The position numbers were made by a program, and so were the translations under genes. From positions 3,534,001-3,598,000 of the forward strand of contig NZ_CP045121.1 of assembly GCF_011492965.1 (NCBI RefSeq): a DNA stretch of 64,000 bases, read 5' to 3'. The stretch is from Rubrobacter marinus. Its GTDB lineage: Bacteria > Actinomycetota > Rubrobacteria > Rubrobacterales > Rubrobacteraceae. This document shows positions 17,917-27,970 of this stretch, in pieces. Within the stretch, counting starts at the first letter, position 1, and each line of letters opens with the position of its first letter. The notes beneath the pieces are model-generated. The model did not search any database. It was not told the origin of the DNA and was given only the letters and a program-made list of their open reading frames with translations.

Positions 17917-19988
17917 TCACTCCCCCTTCAGGTCCACGACGAGGTTCCCGCCCTCCTCGAGGACGCAACCGGCGTCCGGCGGGAGCAGCGTCGTCGTGTC
18001 GTTCTGCAAGATCACGGCCGGTCCCTCGATCCTCTCCCCGACGGGCAACCGGTCCCGCTCGTAGAAGGTCGTCGGGAAGGGCTTCAAGGAGCCCTCTTGC
18101 CGGAAGTACACCTCCCCCTCCTTGAGGCGCGCGGCCTCGATGCTCCTCTCCCCGGTCAGGGGACCGACTTCATCTTCGGGTCTTGCCCACCCCGAGACCC
18201 TGAGGTTGACCATCTCGACGGGGTTGCCCGGGAAGGCGTGGCCGTACTCCTGGCGGTGCAGCTCGTGCATCCGCTCCCAGACCTTGGAGACGTTCTCCTC
18301 GTTTATCTCCCCTCCGGCAGCGGGACGCGGAGCTCGTAGCCCTGCCCCACGTAGCGGCAGTCCACCCCGCGGGAGACCTCGATGTCCCCTTGCGCGATGC
18401 CGTCCGAGCGGAGCTGGGCGCGGACGTCGCCCTCCAGGCGCTCGATGTCGGCGTTCAGGCGTTCGAGGTCGGGGTCGGTGCTCAGGGTGAACTGGGTGGC
18501 GATGGCGTCGTACTTCAGGTCGGTCGTGAGCAGGCCGATCGCCGAGTTGATGCCCGGGTAGGCCGGGACGATGATCTCCCGCACCCCTAGTATCCTCGCC
18601 ACCTCGACGGCGTGCAGCGGTCCGGCGCCGCCGAAGGCGACGAGGCTGAAAGCGCGCGGATCGTGCCCCTTCTGGACCGTAACGGCGCGCGTGGCGTTCG
18701 CCATGCTGTTGTTGAGGATGCGCAGGATCCCGTCGGCCGCCTCGCGCACGTCCATGCCGAGCTTCCCGGCGAGCCCCCCGACGGCGTCGAAGGCGCGCTC
18801 GGGGTAGAGAGGCATGTTGCCGCCGAGGAAGTGCTCCGGGTCGAGCACGCCGAGGACGGCGTGGGCGTCGGTGACCGTCGGCTCGGTACCGCCCTTCCCG
18901 TAGCAGGCCGGACCGGGGACCGCGCCCGCGCTGCGCGGCCCGACCCGGAAGGCGCCGCCCTCGTCCACGTAGGCGATGGAGCCTCCGCCGGCCCCGATCG
19001 TGGAGACGTCGATCATCGGGACCATCACGGGGAAGCCCGCGATCCAGGTGTCCCTGGCGCCGGCCTCCTCGAAGCCCTTTCCGGTGACGATGCCTATGTC
19101 CGCGCTCGTGCCGCCGACGTCGAAGGTTATGAGGTTGCGCCGCCCGGAGACCTCGCCGGAGAAGGCGCCGCCCAAGATCCCCGCCGCGGGCCCCGAGAGC
19201 AGGAGCGTGACCGGCGACTCGGCCGCGACCTCGGAGGGGGAGACGCCCCCGTTGGAGCGCATGATGTGCACGTCCGCCCGCACCCCGCCCTCCTTGAGCC
19301 CGGCCCTGAGGTTCCGTACGTAGCGCCCGACCTTGGGGCCGACGAACGCGTTTATGGCGGCGGTCGTGAACCGCTCGAACTCCCTGAACTGCGGGAAGAT
19401 CGAGCTAGAAGTGGTCACGAAGGCCCCGGGCATCTCCTCCTCCAAAATCTCCCGGGCTCGCTCCTCGTGCGCGGGGTTGAGGTAGGAGAAGAGGAAGCAG
19501 ACGGCCACCGCCTCGACCCCGGCCTCTTTGAGCTCCCTCGCCGCTTCTCTCACCGCCTCCTCGTCGAGCGGCGTCAGGACCTCGCCGCGCGGCGGCGAAA
19601 GCCTTTCGGGGACGACCTTGCGGTGGCGGCGCTTGACGAGCGCTCGGTCCTGCCAGGGGATCTCCTGCATGATGGAGTAGTTCTGCGGCCGCTGGTGGCG
19701 GCCTATGTGGACGATGTCGCGGAACCCCTCGGTCGTCAGGAGGCCGACCTCGGCCCCCTTGTGCTCCAGGATCGCGTTCGTCGCCGTCGTCGTCCCGTGG
19801 AAGAGGTACGAGACCTCCGACGGCTCGATGCCCGCCATCCGGCAGACCTCGTAGACGCCCCGTATCACCGCCTCCGACGGGTCGTCGCCGCTCGTGGGTA
19901 TCTTGTGGGTGTAGGTCTCTCCGCCCTCGGGGTCGGAGAGCACGAGGTCCGTGAAGGTCCCCCCAACGTCTACGCCTACCAGATGCAA
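17917..19988 (-). pseudogene. hyuA: Hydantoinase/oxoprolinase A (ATP-binding subunit), single frameshift
   Basis: TTG start at 19988 behind AGGAGGACGACGAGA. The first 561 residues contain the ATPase core: [16 protein letters not shown] at 4-19, [22 protein letters not shown] and [21 protein letters not shown] at 18303-18305 ends the frame. The family sequence continues one frame over ([17 protein letters not shown] to VVDLKGE, stop at 17917). One G appears lost from the run at 18309-18312 (plus-strand C). Restored, the protein would be about 690 residues, as in other HyuA. Either an assembly error or a recent mutation that would split the enzyme. Confidence 0.85.
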
Positions 19989-20119
19989 TCTCGTCGTCCT
20001 CCTGTCGATACGGGTCTTCTCGTCGAAAGCTTCAGGCGGAGCGCTCCGCCCTTGGGGTGATGGGCGGGGGTCTCCGCCGCCTCCGCAGCGGCGCGGGCCG
20101 CGCGCCGCGTGGAAGAGGG

Positions 20120-21103
20120 CTACGCCTCAAGGGGGGCTTCCAGGGTCGCGTCGAGGTCCGGGCCGACGGCGAAGAGGACCGGGCAGTGGATGCCGGCCTC
20201 GCGGTACTCGGCGATGCGCTCGCGCACGCGTTCCGGGGTGCCGGCGACGGCGAGGTCGTCGACGATCTCGTCGGAGATCAGGGCCGCGCCCGCCGTGAGC
20301 CCGCCCTCGGAGACCTTCTCTCGCACCCGGACGAGGTAGTCCTCGCCGTAGCCGGTCTCCCGGGCGATGTTCGGGAAGCGGCTGAGGTACATCGCTATGA
20401 GCGGACGCACCCGGTCGCGGGCGACGTCGCCCCTCTCGTCGACGGAGGTGACGAGGCCGATGGCGAGGTCTACCTCGTCGATGCCCCGTCCGGCCCTCTC
20501 GCAACCGGCCCTGATCTTCTCTACCGAGCGGCGGACGTAGGCGCAGGAGGTGAAGCCGTTCATCAAGACGCCGTCGGAGATCTCGCCGACGAGCCCCATG
20601 GCCCTCGGTCCGGTGACGCCCATGTACACGGGGATCGAGGAGCGCAGCGGCGAGAACTCGAGCGCTACCCCTCGAACGCTCACGCACTCCCCCTCGTAGT
20701 GGACCTCCTCGCCGGAGATCAGGCGCCGCGAGACCTCGACGTACTCCTTGAGGCGCGTTAGCGGCTTCTCGAAGGCGTGCCCCTGGGGCCCGAGCACGAG
20801 CGGGGAACCGGGCCCGATGCCGAAGACGGCCCTTCCGCCGGAGAGCTCGTCGAGGGTCGCGTACGAGGTGGCCAGGAGCACGGGGCTGCGGGTGAAGACG
20901 TTGACGACGCCGGTGCTCACCTTGACGCGTTCCGTCGCGGCGGCGATGGCGGCGGCCGGCACGAACCCGTCCCGGGCGAACCTGGTCTCCGCCACCCACA
21001 CCGACTCGTAGCCCAAGTCCTCGGCGCGCCTCGCCGCGCGCACCATCTCCGGCACCCCGGGCTCGCCGAGGAACGCCACCCCGATCCTGCCCGTAACGCT
21101 CAA
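20120..21103 (-). CDS. LLM-class flavin-dependent oxidoreductase (F420 or FMN)
   Basis: 327 residues of bacterial luciferase-like TIM barrel ([77 protein letters not shown]). The TTG at 21103 overlaps the racemase stop (TTGA), so the two are translationally coupled. In actinobacteria many LLM proteins use F420. What it oxidises in a hydantoin operon is unknown; it is the one gene not explained by the standard racemase, hydantoinase and carbamoylase scheme. Confidence 0.87.
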   Translation of the reverse strand: MSVTGRIGVAFLGEPGVPEMVRAARRAEDLGYESVWVAETRFARDGFVPAAAIAAATERVKVSTGVVNVFTRSPVLLATSYATLDELSGGRAVFGIGPGSPLVLGPQGHAFEKPLTRLKEYVEVSRRLISGEEVHYEGECVSVRGVALEFSPLRSSIPVYMGVTGPRAMGLVGEISDGVLMNGFTSCAYVRRSVEKIRAGCERAGRGIDEVDLAIGLVTSVDERGDVARDRVRPLIAMYLSRFPNIARETGYGEDYLVRVREKVSEGGLTAGAALISDEIVDDLAVAGTPERVRERIAEYREAGIHCPVLFAVGPDLDATLEAPLEA

Positions 21104-21834
21104 GCCGTCCCGAAGCCCTTCATCGCCCCGGTGAAGCCCTTCTTCTCGGGGGGCTTGTACGTCTTCAGCTTGCTCGTCTTCTTCCCGAGGTCGACGATCC
21201 CCTCGGCGAACTTGACGGCGGCCACCACCCCGTCGATGACGGGGACGCCGAGCTCCTCCTCCAGGCTGTTGGCGAAGTCGGCCATCCCCGCGCACCCCAG
21301 GAGCACGGCCTCGGCGTCGTCCTCCTCGACGGCCCGGCGGGCGTCGTCGCGCACCATCTGCCAGCTATGCTCGGGGTCCTCTTCGATGTCCAGGACGCAC
21401 AGGGGGGTGGTCCGGATGCTCACCACCCGGCGGGTCATCCCGTAGCCGTCGACCATCTCCTCCAGCATCGTGCGTATCCGCGGCAAGACCGTGACGATCG
21501 AGAACCGCGCGGCGAGCATCGAGGCCATGTACAGGGACGCCTCGGCGATCCCTACGACCGGCGCCTCGGTCACCTCGCGCGCCGCCTGCAACCCGGGGTC
21601 GCCGTAGCAGGCGATCACGTACGCGTCGGCCCCCTCTTGCTCGCCCTTCCTCACCTCGTCGAGGACCCCCGGGATGCACAGGTACTCGTCGTAGTAGGAC
21701 TCGATGGAGGCCGGCCCGGACTCCGGGCTGACCGCCAGGATCTCCGTGCCGGGCCGCGCCGCGAGCCTCCCCGCCGCCTCGATGCCGCGGGTCATCTCGA
21801 GCGTCGTGTTGGGGTTGATGATCTTTATCTTCAC
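21100..21834 (-). CDS. Aspartate/glutamate/hydantoin racemase family protein
   Basis: 244 residues, GTG start at 21834 behind GGGAGGACAGG. The two active-site cysteines of the family are visible in VIACYGDPGLQAARE near residue 75 and LLGCAGMADF near 180. N-terminal INPNTTLEMT is typical for hydantoin racemases. Position just after the permease and before the hydantoinase genes fits racemisation of 5-substituted hydantoins before ring opening. Confidence 0.9.
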   Translation of the reverse strand: MKIKIINPNTTLEMTRGIEAAGRLAARPGTEILAVSPESGPASIESYYDEYLCIPGVLDEVRKGEQEGADAYVIACYGDPGLQAAREVTEAPVVGIAEASLYMASMLAARFSIVTVLPRIRTMLEEMVDGYGMTRRVVSIRTTPLCVLDIEEDPEHSWQMVRDDARRAVEEDDAEAVLLGCAGMADFANSLEEELGVPVIDGVVAAVKFAEGIVDLGKKTSKLKTYKPPEKKGFTGAMKGFGTA

Positions 21835-21885
21835 CCTGTCCTCCCTCGCCGCTCCGGGCGGCTCCGACCGGCCTATCCCAGGGGG

Positions 21886-23279
21886 TTACGAGGCTCCCCC
21901 CGCCTGTCCGGCCCCTACCGCCTCCTCCGCCGCGGACCGCTCGCCGATCCGGTCTAGCCCCATCCTGACGAGCACGGCGTGCAGCACGAAGGCGATCGGG
22001 AGCCCGACGAACCAGCTAACGTTCAGGAAGACGAGGGAGATCGCCGACGCCACCACGAGGGCGACGTAGGCGGCGGGGCTGAAGCCGCGCAGGAACCAGT
22101 AGGAGTCCTCCCGGGAGGCGTAGAGCTTCTCGACGGAGAGGCTCCGCCGACGCGTGATCCAGTAGTCCGAGATCATGATCCCGAGGATCGGCCCGAGGAA
22201 GGCCGAGTAGAAGTTGATGAACGTGAAGAACCACTGGCTCGTCAGGAGCACCCACGGGAACGTAACCACCGAGAGCACCCCGGTGAGGATCGTCCCCTGC
22301 TTCCAGGTGAGGTTGAAGATGTCCTGGAAGACGACGGTCGGCGGCAGGATGTTGATGGTGAGGTTCGTCGTCACCTGCGCCAGCACTATAAACACGAGCA
22401 GCGCGATCCCGATGCCCACCGAAGGCGCCACCTCCATCAGGGCGGCGACCGGATCCCCCTGTCCCGCGACGGTCGCGGTGACCACCCCCATGGTGAAGAT
22501 GAAGATCCAGGGGGGAACCACCCCGAGGACGTGCCCCCAGACGTTCGTCCGCACGTTCGCGGGCTTGAGGTAGCGGGTCAGGTCGGAGATGTTGAGCATG
22601 ACCGTGGCGAGGATGCCAATGGCCGCGGTGAGCGCCGTGAAGAACGGCAGGCCCCAGGAGCCCGCCCCGAACCACGCGCCCTGCAACGCCACGCCGTTGG
22701 CGCGCACGATCACGAACAGGAAGAACGCCATGAGCACGAAGATGACGACGCTCATCGAGGCATCGAAGAGCTTTATGGACTTTATGCCGTACCAGGAGAT
22801 GACGGTCTGCACGGCCGTAAAGAGCACGAAGTAGATCGCCGTGTAGTTCGGCAGGCCGAACACCGTGTTCGCCACGGCGTTGACGGAGAGGGCACCGATC
22901 CAGGACCCCACCCCGTACCAGGCGATCGCCGGGAGTATGCGCAAGACCGCCGGCACGACCGCACCGCGGCTCCCGAACGCCGAGCGACACTGCACGGCGA
23001 AAGGGATGCCGTACTTGAGCCCGGGGGTCCCGTTTATGCAGAAGAAGATCACCACGAGCACCGCCGAGACCAGCATCACCACGCCGGCCTGGAAGATGTT
23101 CAGGCCCCCCGCCGGGGCATCATGTTCGCCCCAGAACGAAGATCTGGATCACGATCAAGGACGCCCACCACATCAGTACGTAGGACGTCAGCCCGAAAAC
23201 CCTCTCCCCTCGGGACCGGCAACAGCCCGTCCCTGCGCTGTCCGGCCTGTGAAGCGGAAACGCGATCCTCGCTCCCCAT
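21886..23279 (-). pseudogene. NCS1-family nucleobase/hydantoin permease, frameshifted near N-terminus
   Basis: The main frame (from about 23082 to 21886, 398 residues) has around ten membrane helices and NCS1 features (NGTPGLKYGIPFAVQCRSAFG, LPAIAWYGVGSWIGA, FLGPILGIMISDYWITRRR). The natural start is the ATG at 23279 behind AGGGGAGGAGCG. Three interruptions separate it from the body: G runs near 23203-23210 and 23129-23135 and a C run near 23110-23118 (as read on the coding strand) are one or two bases too short. With them restored the N-terminus reads through FGLTSYVLMWWASLIVIQIFVLG into GGLNIFQAGVVML. First gene of the operon, expected to import hydantoin or a related ureide. Confidence 0.8.
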
Positions 23280-23314
23280 CTCGCTCCTCCCCTACGCTTC
23301 TTGTAACATCGGCA

Positions 23315-23343
23315 ACGGTAGAGGACCGATCCGTATTTGTCAA
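23315..23343 (-). promoter_or_regulatory. Promoter of the hydantoin operon
   Basis: Read on the minus strand, TTGACA (23343-23338) and TACCGT (23320-23315) are separated by exactly 17 bp. The permease ATG is 36 bp downstream of the -10 box. The -35 box lies inside the GntR-type palindrome at 23333-23351. Confidence 0.65.
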
Positions 23344-23351
23344 ACAAATAC
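23333..23351. promoter_or_regulatory. GntR/FadR-type operator in the divergent promoter region
   Basis: GTATTTGTCAAACAAATAC is a perfect 8-bp inverted repeat around CAA. Its core TTGTCAAACAA matches the TNGTNNNACNA consensus described for FadR-subfamily (FCD) regulators. It overlaps the -35 box of the permease promoter on one strand and a likely TTGTCA/CATAAT promoter (23337-23342, 23362-23367) of the regulator on the other. A FadR-type GntR gene starts 53 bp away. Confidence 0.75.
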
Positions 23352-23403
23352 GCCGGTATGGCATAATCCCTGCGGATCCGGCCAAAACTGGAGGGCTTCT
23401 GGG

Positions 23404-24150
23404 GTGCGCGGGGAGAGGCGGCGCGGCGAGACGCGCAAGAGGAAGACGTACGAGCGGATAGCGGCACGCATTCGGGCGTCGATCTCCTCGGGAGAGCTGC
23501 GTCAGGGGGACAGGCTGCCGAAGGAGGCGGACCTCGCGGCGAGCCTGGAGGTGAGCCGTCCGACGGTGCGCGAGGCGCTCAAAGTGCTGGAGGCGATGAG
23601 GGTGCTGGAGAGCTCCACCGGCCCGACGGGCGGAACGTTCGTCCGGACGCTCAACGGCGCGGGGGTAGCGGAGCACCTTTCGGAGTCGATCGGGCTCTTG
23701 CTCGACGTCGACGCGCTGACGCTCGAGGAGTTGCACGCTTCCAGGGAAGCGATCGAGATACCGGCCGCAGGGATGGCCGCCCTTCGGCGGACGCCCGAAG
23801 ACCTCGCGGCGATAAAGGAGACCATCGAGCGTGACGGCCTCAAGGATTCGGACAGTTTGGTGGCAGACGTCTCTTTCCATCGCGCGGTCGCGGCCGCTTC
23901 CGGCAACAGGATGCTGAGCGTCTTTATGGGCTCGGTGCATCTGACCGTGAGGAGACTGGCCGAGCGCTACGAGATGCCGGAGGTCAAGCAAGCCTCCCAG
24001 ACGCAACATCAGCTCATCTACGAGGCGATCGAAGCCGGGGACGAAGACCTGGCTGGATCCCGCATGCGCGAGCACCTGAGGTTCGCGGGCGAAGTCTACC
24101 GCCAAGCCATCCCGAGGTCCGATCCGGACGAGCGCTCAGGGAAACGTTAG
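23404..24150 (+). CDS. GntR-family regulator, FadR subfamily (FCD domain)
   Basis: 248 residues, GTG start at 23404 with GGAGGG upstream. Winged helix at about 15-80 (SSGELRQGDRLPKEADLAASLEVSRPTVREALKVLEAM) and an all-helical FCD ligand domain after 95, including FHRAVAAASGN and the metal-binding type histidines of TQHQLIYEAIEAGD. It is transcribed away from the hydantoin operon and the operator between them fits its subfamily, so it most likely represses that operon and itself. Ligand could be hydantoin or a carbamoyl amino acid (inference). Confidence 0.92.
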   Translation: MRGERRRGETRKRKTYERIAARIRASISSGELRQGDRLPKEADLAASLEVSRPTVREALKVLEAMRVLESSTGPTGGTFVRTLNGAGVAEHLSESIGLLLDVDALTLEELHASREAIEIPAAGMAALRRTPEDLAAIKETIERDGLKDSDSLVADVSFHRAVAAASGNRMLSVFMGSVHLTVRRLAERYEMPEVKQASQTQHQLIYEAIEAGDEDLAGSRMREHLRFAGEVYRQAIPRSDPDERSGKR

Positions 24151-24381
24151 AAGACCGCGCTTCTCCGTCCGGCGCGGCGGACTTCGTGCCCTTGCCCCTG
24201 GGGTGGTGGCCGACGACCGGCTCCGCGAGGCCGGAGCGCAGGCCCCGCCCGACCGGCTCGCCGCCCGCGCCGGCCAGCTCGTATGGATGGACGCCGAGGA
24301 GGCCGCGGATGCAAACTCCTGCTCGCGAACGCTACAATGCGCGGGAGCCACGACCTTTGATCTCGTACACCGGCGCCCGGC

Positions 24382-24563
24382 GCCGCCGACGCGCACCCCG
24401 AGGACTCCGTGATGATCGGCGACACGACACGGACACCGACGTCAACACGGTCATCGAGAGCGGCCTGGAGACCATCCCCGTCCTCTCGGGCATTACGAGC
24501 CGCGCGGACATCGAGCGGTGCTCTCACCGTTCCCTCGCGTCGTCGACCCCGTCGCAGAGGTAG
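24382..24563 (+). pseudogene. Remnant of a NagD-like HAD-IIA phosphatase C-terminus
   Basis: Two overlapping frames carry pieces of the conserved HAD-IIA tail: HPEDSVMIGD at 24394-24423 and, one frame over, DTDTDVNTVIESGLETIPVLSGITSRADIE to a stop at 24561-24563. These correspond to the GDRxDTD and E(S/A)GLETxLVLxG motifs. Upstream sequence back to 24151 holds no intact gene that I can recognise, only weak similarity to the same protein. A decayed fragment rather than a working gene. Confidence 0.5.
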
Positions 24564-24650
24564 AGCCATAGATGTAGGGAAGGGACGGCTTTGGCGGAGG
24601 CGTCAGCGGGCAGAGATCGAGGACCGTCTGCCCGCGCGGGAGCGGATGGC

Positions 24651-25481
24651 GTGAGAGGACGGGAGGACAAGGGGACCACTATCGTCTGCCTCGACTTCGA
24701 CGGTACGCTCGTGGACGACGAGGGCCGTATCCACCCCGCCGACGTCGAGCTCCTGGCGAACGAGCGCTCCGTCGCCTTCGTTCCGGCGACCGGACGCCCG
24801 CTCCACTCGGTGCGACGCACGTTCGAGCGCTACGAGCTCTTCGTGGGTCGCCCGATACCGTTCCCGCTCGTCCTGGAGAACGGGGCGGCGGTCTACGACG
24901 AGAACGAGGAACTGCGCGCCCAGCGCTGCTTCGACCCCGACCTCCAGGACGCCCTCATGCGCGTCGTCCTGGCCTCGACGGGGGCGAACTTCCTGATCTA
25001 CAGCCTGGACGAAGTCGGGTTGCTGCGGCCCGACGAGAAGCTCCTGTCGCTGGTCCGCCGCTTCGACATGGACCCCCAACCGTTCGACCCCGACGCGATG
25101 AAGCCCCTGACGAAGGTGGCGGCCACCGCCGGGGACCTGGAGACGCTGCGCGCGTTCGAGGCCAGCACCGCGGGGCTGCCGCTGGAGCTGACCTACTCCC
25201 TGCCGAACGTGCTGGAGCTCACCCCCGTCGGCGTCCACAAGGGCCAGGGCCTCGCCACCCTCCTGGACGGGACGGAGCGCGCCGATGCCGGAGGGGAGGT
25301 CGTGGTCGCGGGGGACGGCGAGAACGACCTGGCGTTGTTCGACCTCGCGACCCTGTCCTTCGCGCCCGCGGACAGCCCGCCGGAGATACGAGCCCGCGCG
25401 GATCGCGTCCTCGACGTGCGAAAGGAGGGGCTGCTCACACCGATCCTGCGCGAAGTCCGCGCACGAGCGAACGGGGCATGA
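24651..25481 (+). CDS. HAD superfamily (Cof-type) phosphatase
   Basis: 276 residues from a GTG at 24651. An in-frame TTG at 24591 would add 20 residues of low-complexity sequence. Motif I is FDGTLVDD preceded by LD (nucleophile aspartate near 15). Motif II is ATGRPLHSV, and motif IV is VVAGDGENDLALFD near 220. The C2-type cap with VLENGAAVYDENEELRAQ is typical of Cof phosphatases acting on sugar phosphates or flavin precursors. It is convergent with the DeoR gene. A sugar-phosphatase role alongside the polyol locus is possible but unproven. Confidence 0.85.
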   Translation: MRGREDKGTTIVCLDFDGTLVDDEGRIHPADVELLANERSVAFVPATGRPLHSVRRTFERYELFVGRPIPFPLVLENGAAVYDENEELRAQRCFDPDLQDALMRVVLASTGANFLIYSLDEVGLLRPDEKLLSLVRRFDMDPQPFDPDAMKPLTKVAATAGDLETLRAFEASTAGLPLELTYSLPNVLELTPVGVHKGQGLATLLDGTERADAGGEVVVAGDGENDLALFDLATLSFAPADSPPEIRARADRVLDVRKEGLLTPILREVRARANGA

Positions 25482-25498
25482 CCCCGGCTCCGCGGGCT

Positions 25499-26254
25499 TC
25501 AGCCCTTCGCGATCTCGAGGCCGAGCTCTCGGAACGGGCCGAGGATCTCCTCCGGAACGTCGTGATCGGTGGCCAGGTGGGTGTACGCGGTCGCCGGCGC
25601 GACCACGAAGGAAGAGGCCGTGCCGAGCTTCTCGGCTGAGGCCAGCGCCACCACCCGGTCTGCGCTCTCGATCATCGCGCGCTTGACGAGCATCTCCTCG
25701 TAGTAGGGGTGGCTGACCCCGACCTCCGGGTGCATGCTCCAGATGCCCTGCAGGCACAGATCGGCGTTGACGGAGGCGAACGCCTCGACGGTCTGCGCGC
25801 CGACGGCGAGTATGTTGTCCTTATACAAGGTGCCCCCGATCACGACCACCTCCAGGTTCGGGTGCTCGGCGAGCGCCGCCGCGGTCGTCGGGCTGTGTGT
25901 TACCACGGTGGCTTCGAGGCCCGCGGGCAGGTGCCGCACCACCTCCAGCGCCGTCGTGCCGCCGTCGAGGATGATCACCTGCCCGTTCTCGACCAGCCCC
26001 ACCGCCGCACGCGCGACCGCGACCTTGCCCGCCGACGCCTGGCGCCTGCGAGCCTCGTGGGTGCCGGTGACCGCCGAGCGCGGCAGCGCGCCGCCGTGGA
26101 CCCGCCGGAGCTTGCCCGCCTCCGCCAACTCGCGCAGGTCGCGCCGCACCGTGTCCTCCGAAACCCCCAACGCCACGCTCAGGTCGCTCGCCACGAGCTT
26201 CCCCTCCACCCCGAGCATCTCCAGGATGCGACCCCGCCGCTCTTCCTTTAACAT
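25499..26254 (-). CDS. DeoR-family repressor, probable regulator of the two-armed carbohydrate locus
   Basis: 251 residues, ATG at 26254 behind AGGAG. N-terminal HTH (RRGRILEMLGVEGKLVASDLSVALGVSEDTVRRDLRELAEAGKLRRVHGGA pattern, residues 6-57) and DeoR sensor domain (VILDGGTTALEVVRHLP, VVVIGGTLYKDNILAVGAQTVEAF). Such repressors usually sense a phosphorylated sugar. The gene is divergent from glpK, and a 43-bp promoter block in that gap recurs upstream of the opposing arm, which suggests that this protein controls both. Confidence 0.9.
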   Translation of the reverse strand: MLKEERRGRILEMLGVEGKLVASDLSVALGVSEDTVRRDLRELAEAGKLRRVHGGALPRSAVTGTHEARRRQASAGKVAVARAAVGLVENGQVIILDGGTTALEVVRHLPAGLEATVVTHSPTTAAALAEHPNLEVVVIGGTLYKDNILAVGAQTVEAFASVNADLCLQGIWSMHPEVGVSHPYYEEMLVKRAMIESADRVVALASAEKLGTASSFVVAPATAYTHLATDHDVPEEILGPFRELGLEIAKG

Positions 26255-26306
26255 CGTTACTCCTGCCCGTTTTTCCGTATTTATCGTTGTTTCTGCACAC
26301 AAAGCC

Positions 26307-26349
26307 TTGACAGTGCGCGTTTTCATCCGTATCGTTTCGCACAAGGGAT
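26307..26349 (+). promoter_or_regulatory. Promoter of the rightward arm (copy A of a duplicated promoter/operator)
   Basis: TTGACA (26307-26312), 17-bp spacer, TATCGT (26330-26335). The block is identical at 37 of 43 positions to 43658-43616 on the minus strand. Half-sites GTGCG (26313-26317) and CGCAC (26338-26342) flank the -10 region as an inverted repeat in both copies and could be the DeoR operator. The glpK GTG is about 84 bp downstream of the -10 box. Confidence 0.72.
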
Positions 26350-26418
26350 TGTCCCCGGCGCGCACAGTTTACCGATGGGGAGCGTGGGGCCGGGAGGAAC
26401 GGGGAAAGGGGACGAGCG

Positions 26419-27920
26419 GTGGAGAAGACCTATGTGATGGGCATAGACGAGGGCACGACCGGGGCCCGGACGCTCATCTTCGACGGGGACGGCGAGATCG
26501 TCGCCGAGGCCGCGCGCGAGCTGACGCAGCATTACCCTCGTGCCGGTTGGGTCGAGCACAACCCGGTCGAGATACTCGAGGTGCAGTTGGAGACCATGCG
26601 TCACGCCCTGGAGAAGGCGCAGGTTTCGCCGCGGGGCATCCGCACGATCGGGCTGACCAACCAGCGCGAGACCGCGATGGTGTGGGAGAAGGAGAGCGGG
26701 CGGCCGATCTACAACGCGATCGTCTGGGCCTCGCGCCAGTCCGCCGACGTCATCGAGCGCTGGGCGGCGGCGGGGTTGGCCCAAGAGGTCCGCGAGAAGA
26801 CCGGGCTCATAATGGACGCGTACTACTCCGCTTCAAAGATCGCCTGGATCCTGGACCGCGTGGAGGGCGCCAGGGGACGGGCCGAGCGCGGCGAGCTCTT
26901 GGCGGGAACGATAGACGCGTGGCTCATGTGGAACCTCACCGGCAGGGAGCGCTTCGTCACCGACTACTCCAACGCCGCGCGCACCATGATGTTCAACATC
27001 CACGAACTCAGATGGGACGAGGAGCTTCTGGACGGGTTCGGCATCCCGGTCACCATGCTGCCGGAGGTGCTCCCTCCGACGCCGACTTCGGGACGGTGGG
27101 GCAGGTGTTCGGGGCCGAGGCCCCGATACAGGGCGTGCTCGGGGACCAGCAGGCGGGCCTCTTCGGCCAGGCGTGCTACGAGAAGGGGCTCGCGAAGATG
27201 ACGTTCGGGACCGCGGGCGTCTTCGTGCTGAACACCGGTTCGGAGCCCGTGGTGCTCGACGGTGTGACCGCCAGCAGCGCGTGGGGGGTGAACGGCGAGG
27301 TCGCGTACGAGATCGAGGGCGTCATCTACGCCTCCGGCAAGACGATGCAATGGCTGCGCGACGACCTGAAGCTCTTGCACACGGCCCCCGACAGCGAGTG
27401 GTACAGCGGCCAGGTGCCGGACACGCAGGGGGTGTATCTCGTCCCCGCGTTCACCGGCCTGGCCGCCCCCGAGTGGGACATGTACGCCCGCGCGGCCATC
27501 GTGGGCATGTCCAGCAACACCAACCGCCTCCACGTTATCCGCGCGGGGCTGGAGTCGATGGCCTACCAGACCAGGGACGTCGTCGACCGGCTCCTCCTTT
27601 CGGGCGAGGTGGGGCTCTCGGAGCTCAGGGTCGACGGGGGTGCGGCGAAGAACTCGATCCTCTGCCAGTTCCAGGCCGACATCCTCGGCATCCCCGTGAT
27701 ACGCCCGAAGAACACCGAGGCCACGGTGACCGGTGCTGCGTACCTCGCGGGGCTCTCCAGCGGGCTGTGGAAAGACCTGGGCGAGGTCGCCTCGCTCTGG
27801 CAGGAGGAGCGCGTCTTCGAGCCCCGGATGTCCGAGGAGCGCCGCGAGCAGCTTTACGCCGGCTGGAGGGAGGCGGTCAAGCTCACCCGCGGGTGGGCCA
27901 AGAAGGTGGTCGTCGACTAG
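26419..27920 (+). pseudogene. glpK: Glycerol kinase-like FGGY kinase, single frameshift
   Basis: GTG start at 26419. The first 220 residues have GIDEGTTGARTLIFDGDGEI, AGWVEHNPVEI and IGLTNQRET as in GlpK. After LPEVLP the frame slips. One C is missing in the run at 27072-27074, and the family sequence resumes in another frame with SDADFGTVGQVFG, GVLGDQQAGLFGQ and DGGAAKNSILCQFQADILG, ending at 27920. The repaired length is about 500 residues, as in bacterial glycerol kinases. It should make sn-glycerol-3-phosphate, the substrate of the GlpD-like enzyme of the same arm. First gene after the DeoR-linked promoter. Confidence 0.85.
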
Positions 27921-27970
27921 CGTTCTGGGTATGCGAGGGTCGAGATGAACGGATACGAAAGGGGAAGCGT

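Noticed and set aside
16379..18064. 561-codon plus-strand frame
   Set aside because: Exact antisense shadow of hyuB.
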